A stretch of DNA of 64,000 bases from Beaufortia kweichowensis (taxonomy: Eukaryota > Chordata > Actinopteri > Cypriniformes > Gastromyzontidae): contig CM032801.1 in assembly GCA_019155185.1 (NCBI GenBank), positions 1,470,761 to 1,534,760 on the forward strand, read 5' to 3'. Position 1 is the stretch's first letter, and each line of letters starts with the position of its first letter. Positions 27,524 to 41,858 of this stretch are shown one piece after another. The notes beneath the pieces were generated by a model. The model was not told the DNA's origin. It saw nothing but the letters and a program-made list of their open reading frames with translations, and searched no databases. Both the position numbers and the translations under genes were made by a program.

Positions 27524-27599
27524 CTTGCTGAAGGGAACCCTCTGCGAACTCCCCGCCGCCGTCACCATCATCGTCTGGAGTTTTGCGTTTCTTCGACAT
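27524..27599 (-). CDS. pde10a: Candidate upstream alternative first exon of pde10a (MSKKRK start)
   Basis: The open frame reads MSKKRKTPDDDGDGGGEF and continues to a strong donor (CAAG|GTATGAG) at 27524/27523. It holds 25 codons plus one base, so it ends in phase 1, exactly like the MEDGP exon 17.7 kb downstream on the same strand. The two could therefore splice to the same second exon. PDE10A is known to use several alternative first exons, and this one lies in a CpG-rich block typical of a vertebrate promoter. The SKKRK cluster could be a basic or nuclear-targeting patch, followed by an acidic, glycine-rich stretch. The frame stays open upstream to an ATG at 27746, which would add 49 residues. 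The link to pde10a is inference from strand, phase and position; a separate small gene is the alternative. Confidence 0.55.
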
Positions 27600-28810
27600 C
27601 GGCGGTCTGATATGACGCCTTCTCTTTTGTCTCTTTGTTCTTGGCTCAAAACTAAGATGCGAACGAGAAACACTCAGCTGTCTGGACAAGCACATAAAAC
27701 TAGCGGGATGCTGACAGTCGAGAGCTTTACGGAGCGCGAACCCCATTCATTCAGGCATCCACAGTTTCCAATTCGCTCCGGCACGAAATCGACGCAAAAG
27801 TTAGCGATGCGCGCGGGTGTCCAATTGGTGCCGGTGATGATGCTCGTGAAGCAGTCTGTGTTTTCAAAATACAGCGAAAGCGGTAATACCGCCCCAAAAA
27901 TGTAGGCTTTGGATTTAAAGCAAAGAAATACGCACGGACTTTCCTCTGACAAATGAGAGCGATTTGCGCATCACGTGTGCCCTGGATTATACTGAAGCAG
28001 AAAAGTACGCGTCCACGACAGTTTGCGAATCAAATCACGCTCGTCTGTTCGCAGGGGCACGGACACCCACCGTGTTAACCGTGTTGTTGTTATAGGCATT
28101 AACAGTAACATTTTTGCCGAGTTTATTGACTTGGTAAACAGAATGTTGATATCTAAAACAGCTGTCCGTATGTCCAACTCTCAACCGGCGAATTTGCGAT
28201 GTCTCGTGTTCGATGTGCAACAAGTCGGTTGAAGTCACCGCTTTCTGTTACAAAAGTAAGCGCAGATGTCATCTGTCACCTGGGATTTTCTCTTTGTCCA
28301 TCTCCTGCGTCCCGTTTAGAGCGCTTATAAAGCACCAGATCAAACAATATCGGCTGGACAGAGACGCACACTGTACCTTTGCTCTTATACAGAAAGCATC
28401 ATCAGTCCAGCGATGCATTAACGACGCTTGTCTTACGTTGCGCGCGCTCCCCTCAAAACTTCTCAGTCCGGTTGCTAGGGAACCGCGGAGCGACCAAACA
28501 TTCATGGTTTTAACGCTCTCGAATTTAAGTGACTTAAACCTGAGGTGAAGTGCTCGCTGTAGTTTGCTTGTGTTTTTCGAGCGTAAGCTGTCTGTGTGTT
28601 TTTGGTGACGCGAAACAGTTTAAGAGTTGTGTGTAAATAAAGGCTCCATCAGCAGCAGCATCCCTGGCGCTATAGCGTTTCCATTCAAGAGGCGAATGAC
28701 GTCAGCAGCCTCCTCCGCAAACGTTGCCAAGGCTGTAGTTTAGATTGACTCAAATGATAAAGTCGCGCGCTTTACGCAAGCAACACAGACGTGGACGCTG
28801 GAAATGTCTC
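27600..28810. promoter_or_regulatory. CpG-rich block upstream of the MSKKRK exon
   Basis: This 1.2-kb stretch is visibly CpG-rich against an AT-rich background. It contains an RFX X-box-like element GTTGCTAGGGAACC (28471-28484) and a perfect CRE (28697-28704). It probably is the promoter of the minus-strand MSKKRK exon. The block extends more than 1 kb past that exon, so a divergent plus-strand transcript could also start here, but I recognise no protein on that side. Confidence 0.5.
28697..28704. promoter_or_regulatory. Perfect CRE palindrome
   Basis: TGACGTCA lies about 1.1 kb upstream of the MSKKRK exon within the CpG-rich block. Confidence 0.45.
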
Positions 28811-29033
28811 GGTTGTCCGCATGACCCACGTGTGCTGCCTCCCTTACGAAAATTAACCATCGTTTCTTTGTTTTATTATTAGTAAAACTACAGTAACAGC
28901 AAATGTGATACGCAATTACCATAGTTTAACCATGATAACCGTTTGTATTATACAATACTAATTAGTCTGCCCAAAACATGGGTTCTACACATTCACTAAA
29001 ACAAAACCATAGTTCATTTTCATAAGGCAAAGA

Positions 29034-29038
<5 letters not shown>

Positions 29039-29124
<86 letters not shown>
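29039..29124. repeat. (AT)n microsatellite
   Basis: About 43 uninterrupted AT units. Such a tract is likely length-polymorphic. Confidence 0.97.
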
Positions 29125-29129
<5 letters not shown>

Positions 29130-29824
29130 TTATCCCTGCTGTCTGGGTGTACCAATGTCATTTCCAAAGTTAATAGAAAGTGTGCACTTGTGTCTGATTT
29201 CCAATATTCTTCAAAAAAGTGAGAAAGCGTGTGAACACTAAATAGGTATGTTACCTATAATACTCACATTATTATCAAAGCTAACATGCTCACTTGATGA
29301 ATAGTCTAATTGCTCAATCTGCATTGTTTCTATGTAGGGTGTTTGTTTTGAAACTAAAGAAAATTAGGTTAACACTAAACTAAGGTTAAAATTAAACATG
29401 GGCATTCATACAATCTATGTGTTCATGTGTTGGAAGGTTACATTTACATTTGTGCATTTGGCAGACATTTTATATCTTACTCTTAACATCCAGTCGTCTG
29501 CACCAGCTAATGTTTGAAGATAAAATTAATCATTTGGTAAAAATAAATCATAGACGACACAGTATATTTCCATGTTAATTGGTGTGTGCAATGGTATGCA
29601 AGTGTTGGGCAAATAATTTCTGATATTCACTGCAGTCTGATGATGGTTGCGAGACATCTACAATAAAGCAAATTTAATAAAACGCTGTGCGGTCTATACC
29701 ATGCGGGATCTTCCGTAATCCTGGTATTAATACCTAACGTAATGTGTTTCTGTATTAAACCATGTGCATCATTTGCTATGAGAGGACTATAGCAGCAACC
29801 CCCCCCCATTCACTGCAGCTCTAT

Positions 29825-29832
29825 TGACGTCA
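29825..29832. promoter_or_regulatory. Perfect CRE palindrome
   Basis: TGACGTCA lies in the pde10a-tbxtb intergenic region, the fifth perfect copy in 19 kb. Confidence 0.35.
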
Positions 29833-32800
29833 GAGCTGCTTGCGTCAATGCTCTCTCTTTGACAGAAGGAGATTTTTTTCCTTGGATCCTAATAGGATTA
29901 TTATAGAAAAATGCCCACAGGCCTTTTCAATGCTGGCAAAATGACATTTTCTTCCCCTCGTTTGATGCATTACATTAAACGTAAAAGGAAACTAATGTAT
30001 AAGTGAGTTGAAAGGGTGCAGTGCTTTGTGATATATGACCTTTATTTTTATTTTTTGTGTTTAGGATTAGTCCTTAATATTATCTTCTAATTGCTGCAAA
30101 TCTGAAATATAAATATTTAAGTAAGCAGACATGCAATACAGACTTACAAAGGCCCATCAGTTGTATAAATGGCACAAATGTGTTATATAGTAATAATGGA
30201 GGGGGGCAGTATTCCTGCCTCCCCTCTGAGCACACATCAAAAAGCTGAATTAATCAGGCCTGTATTAGCAGAACACAACTCTATGACGTACATTGGCTTC
30301 CGGCTCGACTACTCTCGCAGTGCAGCATCATAAATGCTTTTCTCTTGCGTGTATGCTCTACATTAAACAGTTCATGAAAGCCATTTGTAAACTGTCCAAG
30401 TAAACACTGTATCTTTCTCACACTTTGTTCCTATTAAACCTCCAGAATTATTAGGTCGCTGCTTATATAACACAACATATTGTGACCTTAGACATTCATT
30501 GTGAAGTAGATTCATAATGTCTTTAATACTGTATTGGTGAATTATAGCATTTATTCATCTTTATCATTTGCTTGTAATTGGTTCATCTATGTTACTTTTA
30601 GGGATTATTGTTTGAATGATTAATTGAATTTTTTTCATTGAATGAAAAAAATCTGTTTAGCTTGGTTAGGCTCATTGCTACTTGCAGCTGTATTGGAATA
30701 TTTGTTTATAGCGCAGTCACCTTGAAAGTAAACTGAATATACTGTACATGAGCAAATACGGTAAAAAACTGTAAATTACAAATAGGAAGTAAATAGGAAA
30801 TAAAGAAACCAGTATGGTAAATCATGTTATTGGATGATTAGCGTTATAGGTCAGATGCTTGATATCAGACCATCATATAAATTCTGCTTTTCCGGTCTGT
30901 CGCATCTGTATTCATATGAATGAAAGTCAAAAATGTAGTGTGACCGCTGGAAAAAGACCAGCTCTCTCCATGATGTCATTAGGAGTCGTTCCTAGTTCTG
31001 GTTGTTGTAATTACAGTTAAAAAAAAATAAGTAACCATTTAACTGTGTAATAAGAGGCAGATGATGTGAAAAGTCGCTCCTCGTTTGTATAACACACAGA
31101 TCAAGAAGTTTCCTTTTCTTACATCTTGTTGAGGTCTTTACAATTGAGAACACAGGGAGTACCATCATAAGTAAATATGGCCTCATAAAGACCCACACTC
31201 TTTCAAAAATATTTGGAGGATTATTGGGTTGTCTCAGGTAAGTATATCTAATGGTGGAGACCATTAAGTAATGGCATTTGTGACTGGGTTTGACCACACC
31301 TACAACTGCATCAAGAAGGTTCATCCTTCAATGAAGAGCCTGGAAAGAGGTTGGAGGACAGGTATGTGACTACAAGAGACACTGATATATTAAAATATAT
31401 GTTAAACACAAGTTTATATATATATACATATATGAAGTCCCAACTTCTGTAAGGAATTCAGACTAATTCACAATCCGCTGAGACATTTTCCACACTGACC
31501 ATCAAGAGTTCTGCTCCTCACATACTGTATAAGTGGCAAGCGGTGGAGTAAAGCTTTGAAATGACATAAAGAAAGGAGGCCTAAGTAAGGTAAGTCCATT
31601 TTTTGGATTTTACTGTTGAATTTATTGATCCACAATATAGGCTAAATACAAAATCAGTACAATTTGTTGTACATTTATAAGCTGCAAATAAATAATAAAA
31701 AATAGGTGCATTTAAAATACTTTGTAGAATTATTTCGACAGTCATGCACATATACCACATTTTATATAAAGTGCTCCCTCCAGTGGCCGTAGCTGTAAAT
31801 ACAGTCTAAATGGTAGTTGCCCAGCACATCATTGGCACATATATTTCAAAGCATTTTGTAATATAATGAGCAACATTTGACTCATTTCATCCACTTCTAT
31901 TAGCTAATTGCAATTTATAACAAAACATTTTTTTGTTTAGAAACAAAAAATGTCAAAATGATATGATACAAATGATATCAGCAAGAGGACCTTTGTAGAC
32001 CCTTGTCACTGTCAAAGTGAGTCTTAGTATGTCAGATATTTTGACTTTTTAAATGTTTTTCTTAAGTACTTTTTAGACTCAAATGAAATAATGCCTGCAA
32101 AACGTTATGATATTCATAATTTAAGTTAAAATATTTTTTAATTAATAGGTATGCTGATATGCATTTAGATTTAAAAGGTTTTTACAAAAACTTACAAAAA
32201 ACATAACCAGAAACATTATGGTTATAACTTGGCACATCTCAAACATTGTTTTTGTTTTAAATATTTTAAGAGATTTAAGATTTAAGAGAAACATTATATA
32301 AGAATAGAAGTAATTAACATGATTTAATAATTCTCATAAATGTGTAAATTAAAATTCAATCTTATTTCTAGAGACCTCAATATCTTCTTCTGTTGACAGT
32401 GGAAGAGTTTGGCAATCCCTCATGTCTCTGTCCAGGTCACCAGTAAACTAATGGAGATTTTTCTCACCTAAGTGAGAGGAATGTTCATATGGGAGAGAAG
32501 ACACAATGAACTGAATCACAGAATCAGGCTTAAACTAAAAGTCCTCAACAGTTACAAAAGAATACTTTCTTATAAAGTTAATCTGGCTACTGTATAAATA
32601 TAAATACCAATTTGATCTTTGTATTTTCTTGAGAATATATACAGAGATGAGATTTCACACTGTTAAACTTTTTTAATGATTAAGTTATTTATGCATATAA
32701 ATATTCAGTAGTTTTTACAGACACAACATGGGCATATTAATATTAATTACAAAAACATTTAATTTTGTCATATATAAAGTTTTACCCACTTTTTTCATCT

Positions 32801-33285
32801 TTTTGATTCTAACAATGCAATTTGCTTTTCAATCGTAAGGTGAATTAAATTCTGCCATATGGCAACGTTACCATAGTTGTGTTAAATTGTGTTCATGCAT
32901 AGTTTAATATCCTAAAGGTCCGAAAGTATATTAACATTTACACATTTACAAAAGATTGTCTGCACAATTGTACTTATGTACCATTCTTCATATAAAAACA
33001 AACTATAAATAATGTTTATGTACAATAGCATCATCCACCCAAACAATAAAAACCCAACATGGCTTGTACTTTTGGCTGAATTACTCATAAATACAGTCTA
33101 AACTATCGCAAAATCCTAGACCATCGTTTAACATCGTTTTAACACTAAACAATTGTTTAGTATGAAAGGGCGATTTCGAAACAGGCTTTCATTTTTTATA
33201 CAAGCTTAATTGATTTGTCACTGTAAACAGGATCCAGCTTTTGTTATATATTAAGGTCTGTTAGAGCCATTAGAGTCCATCTTTA

Positions 33286-37129
<3,844 letters not shown>

Positions 37130-37350
37130 AACGATTATCCAATTGACTCCAGGTGAAAAAGGCTCTTTAATGTATCCAGACTGCTGTATGTGCTCCTGTT
37201 TAGATGAACCCAGCAGAGACCAATACGCTAAATGTCTTCACGTGTCTGAATAAATACTCTCCATTTACAAACTCTCTCCATGCTTTACCTAGGAAGCGCC
37301 TGATTGGCTGATCTGCGCTTTGATCTCCGCCGCCTGAACTGTCATTGGTT
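37130..37350 (-). promoter_or_regulatory. tbxtb: tbxtb promoter
   Basis: Reading the minus strand toward the gene, CCAAT boxes lie at 37348-37344 and 37307-37303, a TATA-like TATTTATT near 37257-37249 and an E-box CACGTG at 37239-37244. A TCF/LEF consensus CTTTGATC reads on the plus strand at 37318-37325, between the two CCAAT boxes. The TATA-like box would put transcription start near 37220-37225, giving a 5' UTR of about 95 bases. Brachyury genes are established Wnt/beta-catenin targets, which makes the TCF site credible; its use here is inferred. Confidence 0.6.
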
Positions 37351-37603
37351 GAGAGATCTGGACCCGTCTTATGCATGAGACAGGACTAAGCGTAAAGATT
37401 TACACATAGTCGAAGTCAAAACAACAAATGTAAATGTGAAATTATCTATTTTCTAAAAAAAAAAAACATTTCATACGCTTACAATAAATTAAACTAAAGC
37501 AATGGATTGTTTGAAAATGTATGATTAATATACTAAAAAGATTCTTAGAAATATATTACTTGTTTAAAATTTGTTTAAAAGTATATCATATTGAATTTAT
37601 ATG

Positions 37604-37645
<42 letters not shown>

Positions 37646-38567
37646 AATTTATGAATTAAAGTATTACTGAATTAATACATAAATATAAATACAAACGTGT
37701 TTACACCTTAGCTGATATTACCATTTAAAAACGCTAAACAACATCATTTATTTCATCATCTGGCAACTTTTCAGACTGGTTTAGAAACTTGCATTAAAAG
37801 AGAAAGAAGGAAATTTAACTCGTGAAGTGTTAATGTAAAAAGGTGTTGAATGTTACAGAAGATGTTTATGAGTTTAAAGCCCGTGGGAGTCTCTCTGCAG
37901 AGGTGACAAACGCCATCAGACGCGGCGCGTTCAGCACAATGGCAGTATTCATGACATAGCGTCAAATAAACGTCATCCTGGCGACAAAACTTCCGGTTCA
38001 AAGACTTTTATATTCATCGTTACTTTGTATTTATATTCATTATCACAATGTCATTTTATATATACATCAACACCTTCTAAAGTCAATAATAAACGAAGTA
38101 TGTAGGATAAGAGTTTCAATCAAGTAGCATTTAATTCATATTATTCAAAAGATAAAACAAGATTATTTTTCATGCCCCATTGGCACACTACTTATTCTTG
38201 TTTTAAATAAAAAATATCACAGTATTTTGTTAGATTTCACTAAAATCAATACGTAAATGATGACAATTCTTGTGTCATTTTCCTTTTCAAATGAATGCAA
38301 TTTGTTTAAGTATGTTTAAATAATTGTTTTAGAAAACGTTTAAATAATTGTTTGCAATCTTTACATACATTCAGAGACATTTTAAGGAAATGCAATATAA
38401 ACTATGCAAATCATCAGATACAACATGACTAAAACTCTACTTAACAACTGCACCTAAATAACATTGTAAGTAAACGAAACAAATTAAATTTATTCAACAA
38501 GCCATTCTTGAAATTATAAATGGCCAGCAAAATAAGCCTAAATACTTTTTTATTCCTTTATACAATT
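37351..38567. other. Intergenic, tbxtb upstream flank to gene A
   Basis: AT-rich sequence with a short AT microsatellite (about 37608-37640). I see no exon. Some tbxtb regulatory sequence probably lies here, but I cannot point to a conserved element. Confidence 0.6.
37608..37640. repeat. (AT)n microsatellite
   Basis: About 16 AT units about 0.4 kb upstream of the tbxtb promoter. Confidence 0.9.
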
Positions 38568-39707
38568 TTATGTGTAATTTGTCCACATCTTCTCTTCAAA
38601 ACTCTCCACCTGAAACAAAATAAAATCAAAGTTAATTTCTGAATTGTTGTTGTATAATTTATTCTTTTTTTTATCACAGAAGATAACAAACAGATGAAAG
38701 CACATACCTCTATAGCAAGACTAGCATAGAGGTCATGTATGCACAGAGGGACATCTGTATCTGATGAATGAATGTCTTCAGCTAAACTGTCCTTTGGCCT
38801 GATCTCAGCAAACTGAAGACTACACCCATAAAAAATAAAAACTTTGTAATATAAAATCAACATTGTAATCATGAGAACTGTTAATTTCGTGGTTACTCCT
38901 GACCTTATCGGTGTATTAGATTTCTCAGATTCTAGGATCTCAATTGTGGCTTCATCATTTGGATACAGATTTGTGACGTCAGACTCTCCTGGACATTCAG
39001 ACATCTGATTTGGGACATCATAAGGACATTCATACTCCATCTCCTTGAAATAAGTGAGTGTTGATGGTGAAACCAAATTTACACATAGATTCACATTATT
39101 TATTGTTAATAAACCAAATTGCTTTTGTCTGAACCCCCAGCAGTTTACAGTTTATACTTACTGAGCAAAGTTTAAGTTGTGTCTCACTAACCAATTCTTT
39201 AAAGCTGAATCCATCTGTGCATTGCAGGCTGAATCCATTCTTAGCCATTATTCTGTGTAAAAACAACTAAGCAAATTACTCTATACATGAATCTTCTTAA
39301 GAATATATCCTGGTCATTTTTCAAATAAATCAAATAATTTTTCAAATGATCAAATAAATTTTATCATTATGTTGGAATATATGAAAGAAGTCATAGCTCT
39401 CGCCTTTGTGTTTCAATCACGTGTGAGCGTGAAAGATTGTGCATAAGTCTCAGTTTGTGTCGGGTAATGTCAGTGCTTCTTGACATGATGGGTGGCTCAT
39501 CACTTCTCTGTTATAATGAAATGATGAAAACAGAAAAACAACTACAATCTGGGAACCGGAAACCTTTGGACAAAAGCACCCGGTAAATAAATGAATGGAA
39601 ACGTGTAATGATAAAAGTACCACAAGAAGCATGTTGGTGCTTAAGGATTCCAGCAAGGTCGACTGCACAGCTGATAATTTAGGCACTTTGTACTCTCGGG
39701 TAAAGAC
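38568..39707 (-). CDS. Unidentified small multi-exon gene (gene A)
   Basis: I do not recognise the protein. The well-supported 3' part has exons 39252-39162, 39043-38904, 38819-38708 and 38609-38568, joined by GT-AG introns with matching phases. From the ATG at 39248 it encodes 126 residues, beginning MAKNGFSLQCTDGFSFKEL, with an acidic middle (DEATIEILESEKS) and ending FEEKMWTNYT. Two upstream exons fit in phase: 39707-39624 (starts VFTREYKVPKLS) and 39507-39404 (starts RSDEPPIMSRSTDITRHKL, helix-like and basic). The second would use a rare GC donor (AAAG|GCGAGA), so the ATG at 39248 may be an internal Met. The acceptor before VFTREY implies a further 5' exon, perhaps within 39720-40260. No signal peptide or membrane segment is visible. 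It is transcribed toward tbxtb. Five consecutive phase-compatible exons make a real gene likely; the first exon and identity are open. Confidence 0.62.
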
Positions 39708-40718
39708 CTGTGGATGCAAGATATACTGTATGAATACACCTGATTCATTGTTGCGTGTTATTCCTTTTTAGCCATCTGGTTCAATTCTGCTTACAATAAA
39801 AAAGCATGAATTTGTTGTCACTGAATATTTTTTACATTTAATGCATTTGGCAGACACTTTTATTGAAAGCGACTGCATTCAGGGTATACATTTATCACTA
39901 TGTGTGATTCTGGAAATCAAATCCATGATCAAATCCTAATGCAATTCTCTACCATTTGAGTTACAGAAACTCATAAAAATATATTATTATGTAGCTTGAC
40001 CAAAAACATGTTAGACTTTAGAAATATAAAAGGTTGCAAACCACATTTGCATTAACTACTTTCTTTCACACTCGGGTTGTATCGATTCGAGGAAACTTGC
40101 GACGGCAGAAGTGTCGACTCTCACAGCTGCTGTGTTACTGGATGCACCTCACAATGATTCAGGACAGACCGTGTGACGCTTCACACGTATGAAGGATGGA
40201 GCTGAACTCTTCATATAGGTGCTTTCTCACACACCTCATCTTACCGGTGACGTTGACTTCTACAGTTTCTGCACAACAGCAAGAGCTGCGATAGTAAAAC
40301 CCTGCTTGTATGCAAACACATTGTAATATGAATGGGAAACAGAAGTAACATTGTGTAAAGACTCATGCTAACCTCTCCAATAGGATATAACTAGTATTTT
40401 ACATTATATGAAGAAAATGGGTGGTGTAAAAGTCACGCTGGGGTGTTGTGGGTGATTACCAAGGTGTTACCTAGTCAGTACAGTGCTCTGGGTGGTTTCT
40501 AGCATGTTTCTATGTGCTATGATAAGTTGTTTTTGGTGTTTACTAAATGATTGCTATATTGACTCAAGTGGAAAAGAGTATTAATGTTTATTCGGTTCCT
40601 AGATATACTCTACGTCTGCCAGGCAAAAAAATTACAACTCTGATTTTTTAGAAAGTAAACATCATACAGCAAGCCATATAGTATACCCTGTTAACTGTCA
40701 CCGTTCTTTATGAGTTGT
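39708..40718. other. Flank between gene A and the assembly gap
   Basis: It holds a fish repeat fragment of the ACATTTAATGCATTTGGCAG type (39831-39970), a GTTGCTAGG-family repeat in reverse (about 40438-40520) and the left half of a TTAA MITE (from about 40686). A short CpG-richer patch at 40080-40260 could be the 5' end of gene A, but no start exon is certain. Confidence 0.5.
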
Positions 40719-40818
40719 NNNNNNNNNNNNNNNNNNNNNNNNNNNNNNNNNNNNNNNNNNNNNNNNNNNNNNNNNNNNNNNNNNNNNNNNNNNNNNNNNN
40801 NNNNNNNNNNNNNNNNNN
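40719..40818. other. Assembly gap of exactly 100 N
   Basis: A run of 100 N marks a gap of unknown true size. It falls at the outer edge of the retroviral 3' LTR and hides the first roughly 48 bases of that LTR and the left integration junction. Confidence 0.98.
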
Positions 40819-41496
40819 GGAATGAAGACTCAAAAGTATCTTTAAAATGATTTATTTTAACAATCAAAATATATATTGAAGAAAATCACACTTGAAGAAA
40901 ATATGCAGAATTCTGTCCCTAGTTATATGATCCTAGGAGTTCACCAATCGAGCAATGCGACCAAGTGACCTCTCTTTCCCTAAAACTTTCAGTATTTAAA
41001 GTCTTCTTCTTTGATGGTCGTGGACCGCTGCCAAGGCCAGCAACCCAGACCTGTTGGCACCTTTTTTCCCTGAATTTGGGCATGGTTATCTCCAGCTTTC
41101 CTGCTAGGTCTGCAAAGATAATCGCTTAGTCTGCACAAACAACATTTTGTAAAGGGCAAAACACGTATTCGGAGTGCTTAGGGCACTTTGACCTAAGATA
41201 GCGCATTTCATATATGGTTATACGGTTCTTCTCTCTCCTTGGTAAATTTCACTGCCAAGCACATAAGACTATGAATATACATATATGAGCAAATAGTGAT
41301 TAATGTTGTTTTATTGATTAATGTTATTATAATGATTAATATCAACACTAAAATATATGAGAGTAAATAATGGTTATTAAAACACAAGAATATATCAGAG
41401 TTAAATAATGATTAATGTTGAACTCTGTAAAGACAAATGATTAATGTCAAACTCTGTAAAGGAAAGTTAAAACATGATGAATACAATTTCCCTTTA
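40819..41496 (-). repeat. 3' LTR of the endogenous retrovirus (edge lost in the gap)
   Basis: This is a near-exact copy of 48359-49037. The outer 48 bases or so present in the other LTR fall in the N gap. Confidence 0.93.
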
Positions 41497-41497
41497 A

Positions 41498-41507
41498 TCC
41501 CCCTTTC
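41498..41507 (-). promoter_or_regulatory. Retroviral polypurine tract
   Basis: The minus strand reads GAAAGGGGGA directly before the 3' LTR, the position at which plus-strand DNA synthesis is primed in retroviruses. Confidence 0.8.
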
Positions 41508-41530
41508 GATCTCCTGAAACAGGAGATCGA
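41506..41530. repeat. Perfect 11-bp hairpin adjoining the polypurine tract
   Basis: TCGATCTCCTG and its exact reverse complement are separated by AAA. The hairpin touches the polypurine tract and lies between it and the end of env. Confidence 0.88.
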
Positions 41531-41543
41531 CTAAACTTCGTCC

Positions 41544-41858
41544 TCATCTTCGTCCCCTCATCACTGTCACCTCCACCAAGCCCCAACAGTGGCATTTGAT
41601 AGCAAGTGAGCTGTTTTTCCCTCCACAGCTGGCAACTATTAACCTGTTACAAACAGATCTAATACAAGATATACAACAGCATCCACATGTCATCAATATT
41701 CCCATGAAAGTATCAATAGACATTATTACAGACATTACTAGAGCTTTCCATTTACCAAAACTATTAACCATCCATTCGTCCAGTGGATTTCTTACCCCAG
41801 AATGTTCCTGCATTGTTTTAGATATCATAACCTCTGTAAAACTATTTCGTCCCCACAA
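41544..41858 (-). pseudogene. Retroviral env, transmembrane C-terminal fragment
   Basis: This frame of about 100 residues ends just upstream of the polypurine tract. It contains a hydrophobic segment (ALVMSVIMSIDTFMGILM) followed by a cysteine cluster CGCCCISCIR, as in the membrane anchor and cytoplasmic tail of retroviral envelope proteins. The surface subunit and fusion region are not clearly readable in the preceding 1.5 kb. Confidence 0.62.

Larger units (their letters stand above)
28811..33285. other. Intergenic region between pde10a and tbxtb
   Basis: No protein-coding exon is recognised. It contains the AT microsatellite (29039-29124), a perfect CRE (29825-29832), a fragment of the ACATTT...GCATTTGGCAGAC fish repeat (about 29447-29480) and otherwise unremarkable AT-rich sequence. 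A few good GT donors on the plus strand (for example near 31360 and 31590) could belong to a non-coding transcript, but nothing else supports one. The 3' UTR of tbxtb should lie at the right-hand end. Confidence 0.6.

Noticed and set aside
28213..28548. Plus-strand open frame of 111 residues in the CpG block
   Set aside because: CpG-rich DNA is stop-poor by chance; the protein has no recognisable domain and no splice context.
40200..40230. First exon of gene A starting at an ATG on the minus strand near 40221
   Set aside because: The frame stops after about 22 codons; its only phase-0 donor is weak and the strong donor has the wrong phase for the next exon.
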